Source: Fluviicola sp. (lineage in GTDB: Bacteria; Bacteroidota; Bacteroidia; Flavobacteriales_D; Crocinitomicaceae). From it: 64,000 nt of DNA. The position numbers and the translations under genes were made by a program. The notes beneath the pieces are model-generated. The model had not been told where the DNA came from and made no database searches. It worked only from the letters and a program-made list of their open reading frames with translations. Of this stretch, positions 63,757-64,000 are shown one piece after another. Position 1 is the stretch's first letter, and each line of letters starts with the position of its first letter. Location: the NCBI RefSeq assembly GCF_029266855.1, contig NZ_JAQSWB010000004.1:186001-250000 (forward strand), given 5' to 3'.

Positions 63757-64000
63757 TTACTTCACTATCCCATTTCCGGGTGCAACTTTCTTGAAATTCA
63801 GATTCTGCACTCCTTCTGTGTTCTTCACTTTCTCGAAACGGAATACTTCATTACTCACAACCCGCTGGAGACAGATTTCGATCATGGTCGTTGAGTTTGG
63901 CTGTAAGGCCTTTTCAAACAATTCTTTCGAAGCTTCAATTTCACAAGGCAAATAACGAATGAATCCATCCTCAGGTCTTGGGCGAATAATCAATCCCAAC
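63757..64000 (-). CDS. Partial gene at the right edge, product unknown
   Basis: An open minus-strand frame runs from the window edge to a TAA at 63757-63759, giving at least 80 C-terminal residues. The visible part has 'GFIRYLPCEIEASKELFEKAL', 'TTMIEICLQRVVSNEVFRFEK' and ends in 'KVAPGNGIVK'. No motif is recognised. The start lies beyond the window; the TTG at 63997-63999 is probably an internal Leu codon. Coding character is moderate, and the stop codon is close to a terminator, as expected for a real gene. Confidence 0.5.
   Translation of the reverse strand, partial: LGLIIRPRPEDGFIRYLPCEIEASKELFEKALQPNSTTMIEICLQRVVSNEVFRFEKVKNTEGVQNLNFKKVAPGNGIVK

Noticed and set aside
1-64000. tRNA, rRNA, CRISPR arrays, insertion sequences or a replication origin
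   Set aside because: Reading intergenic stretches on both strands I found no tRNA arm pattern, no regularly spaced repeats, no transposase frame and no DnaA-box cluster. A dedicated scan was not possible.

Overview
The window comes from a member of the Bacteroidota, most probably the order Flavobacteriales; a Fluviicola/Crocinitomicaceae-like organism is my inference. The evidence is a SprA-type type IX secretion translocon, several secreted proteins ending in the T9SS C-terminal sorting domain (an 'xYPNPxS' start followed by a beta-rich tail), Omp28-family proteins, a LETM1-related protein of the kind known from this phylum, moderate-to-low GC, little Shine-Dalgarno signal, and promoters of the Bacteroidota form TTG-N(17-20)-TAnnTTTG. 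I saw no rRNA, tRNA, CRISPR array, transposase or phage gene.

Layout. 1-8.2 kb: the edge of mreC, an outer-membrane protein, galE, then a surface-polysaccharide block (flippase, FkbM methyltransferase, glycosyltransferase, YD-like secreted protein, GH114-like lipoprotein). An acyltransferase coupled to a LETM1-related gene follows at 8.3-10.7 kb. 10.8-14.2 kb: a 1-Cys peroxiredoxin coupled to a DUF4395 membrane protein, and an M43 metalloprotease exported by T9SS. 14.2-19.1 kb: rimP-nusA-infB on the minus strand, with a promoter and a terminator-like leader hairpin directly before rimP. 19.5-20.3 kb: an aldose-epimerase-like gene. 20.4-35.4 kb: a long, tightly packed minus-strand run maeB-ruvA-sprA-GNAT-membrane protein-purQ-purD-CNNM/CorC protein. 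35.5-42.6 kb: an extracytoplasmic thiol-type cluster with an Omp28-like T9SS cargo, a small T9SS cargo, a TlpA thioredoxin, a large outer-membrane barrel and an Omp28 lipoprotein. 42.7-49.9 kb: a 64-residue protein between two terminators, a biotin carrier protein, an M1 aminopeptidase lipoprotein and an 1149-residue outer-membrane protein. 50.1-53.5 kb: the class Ia ribonucleotide reductase nrdB-nrdA. 54-59 kb: ComF, a DUF1295 protein, a FAD oxidoreductase and a CPA2 antiporter. 59.3-63.7 kb: a lipoprotein, an ECF sigma factor, a membrane-anchored regulator carrying a beta-barrel-like domain, and a lipoprotein with one heme-binding motif.

How the genes fit together. Much of the window serves the cell envelope: polysaccharide export and modification, the T9SS channel and several of its cargoes, periplasmic or surface thiol chemistry, and envelope signalling by the ECF pair. 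Housekeeping blocks (translation initiation, purine synthesis, deoxynucleotide synthesis, Holliday-junction repair) lie between them.

The intergenic DNA is rich in palindromic repeats. Two perfect palindromes of 38-40 bp differ by a paired compensatory change. ACCGCAAAG-type elements form inverted pairs, and one of them supplies the end of a gene. Two short palindromes sit inside the coding region of the ECF-linked regulator. The least-described candidates are the ECF/beta-barrel regulator, the TlpA-DUF6029-Omp28 cluster, the peroxiredoxin-DUF4395 pair and the leader hairpin of the rimP operon.
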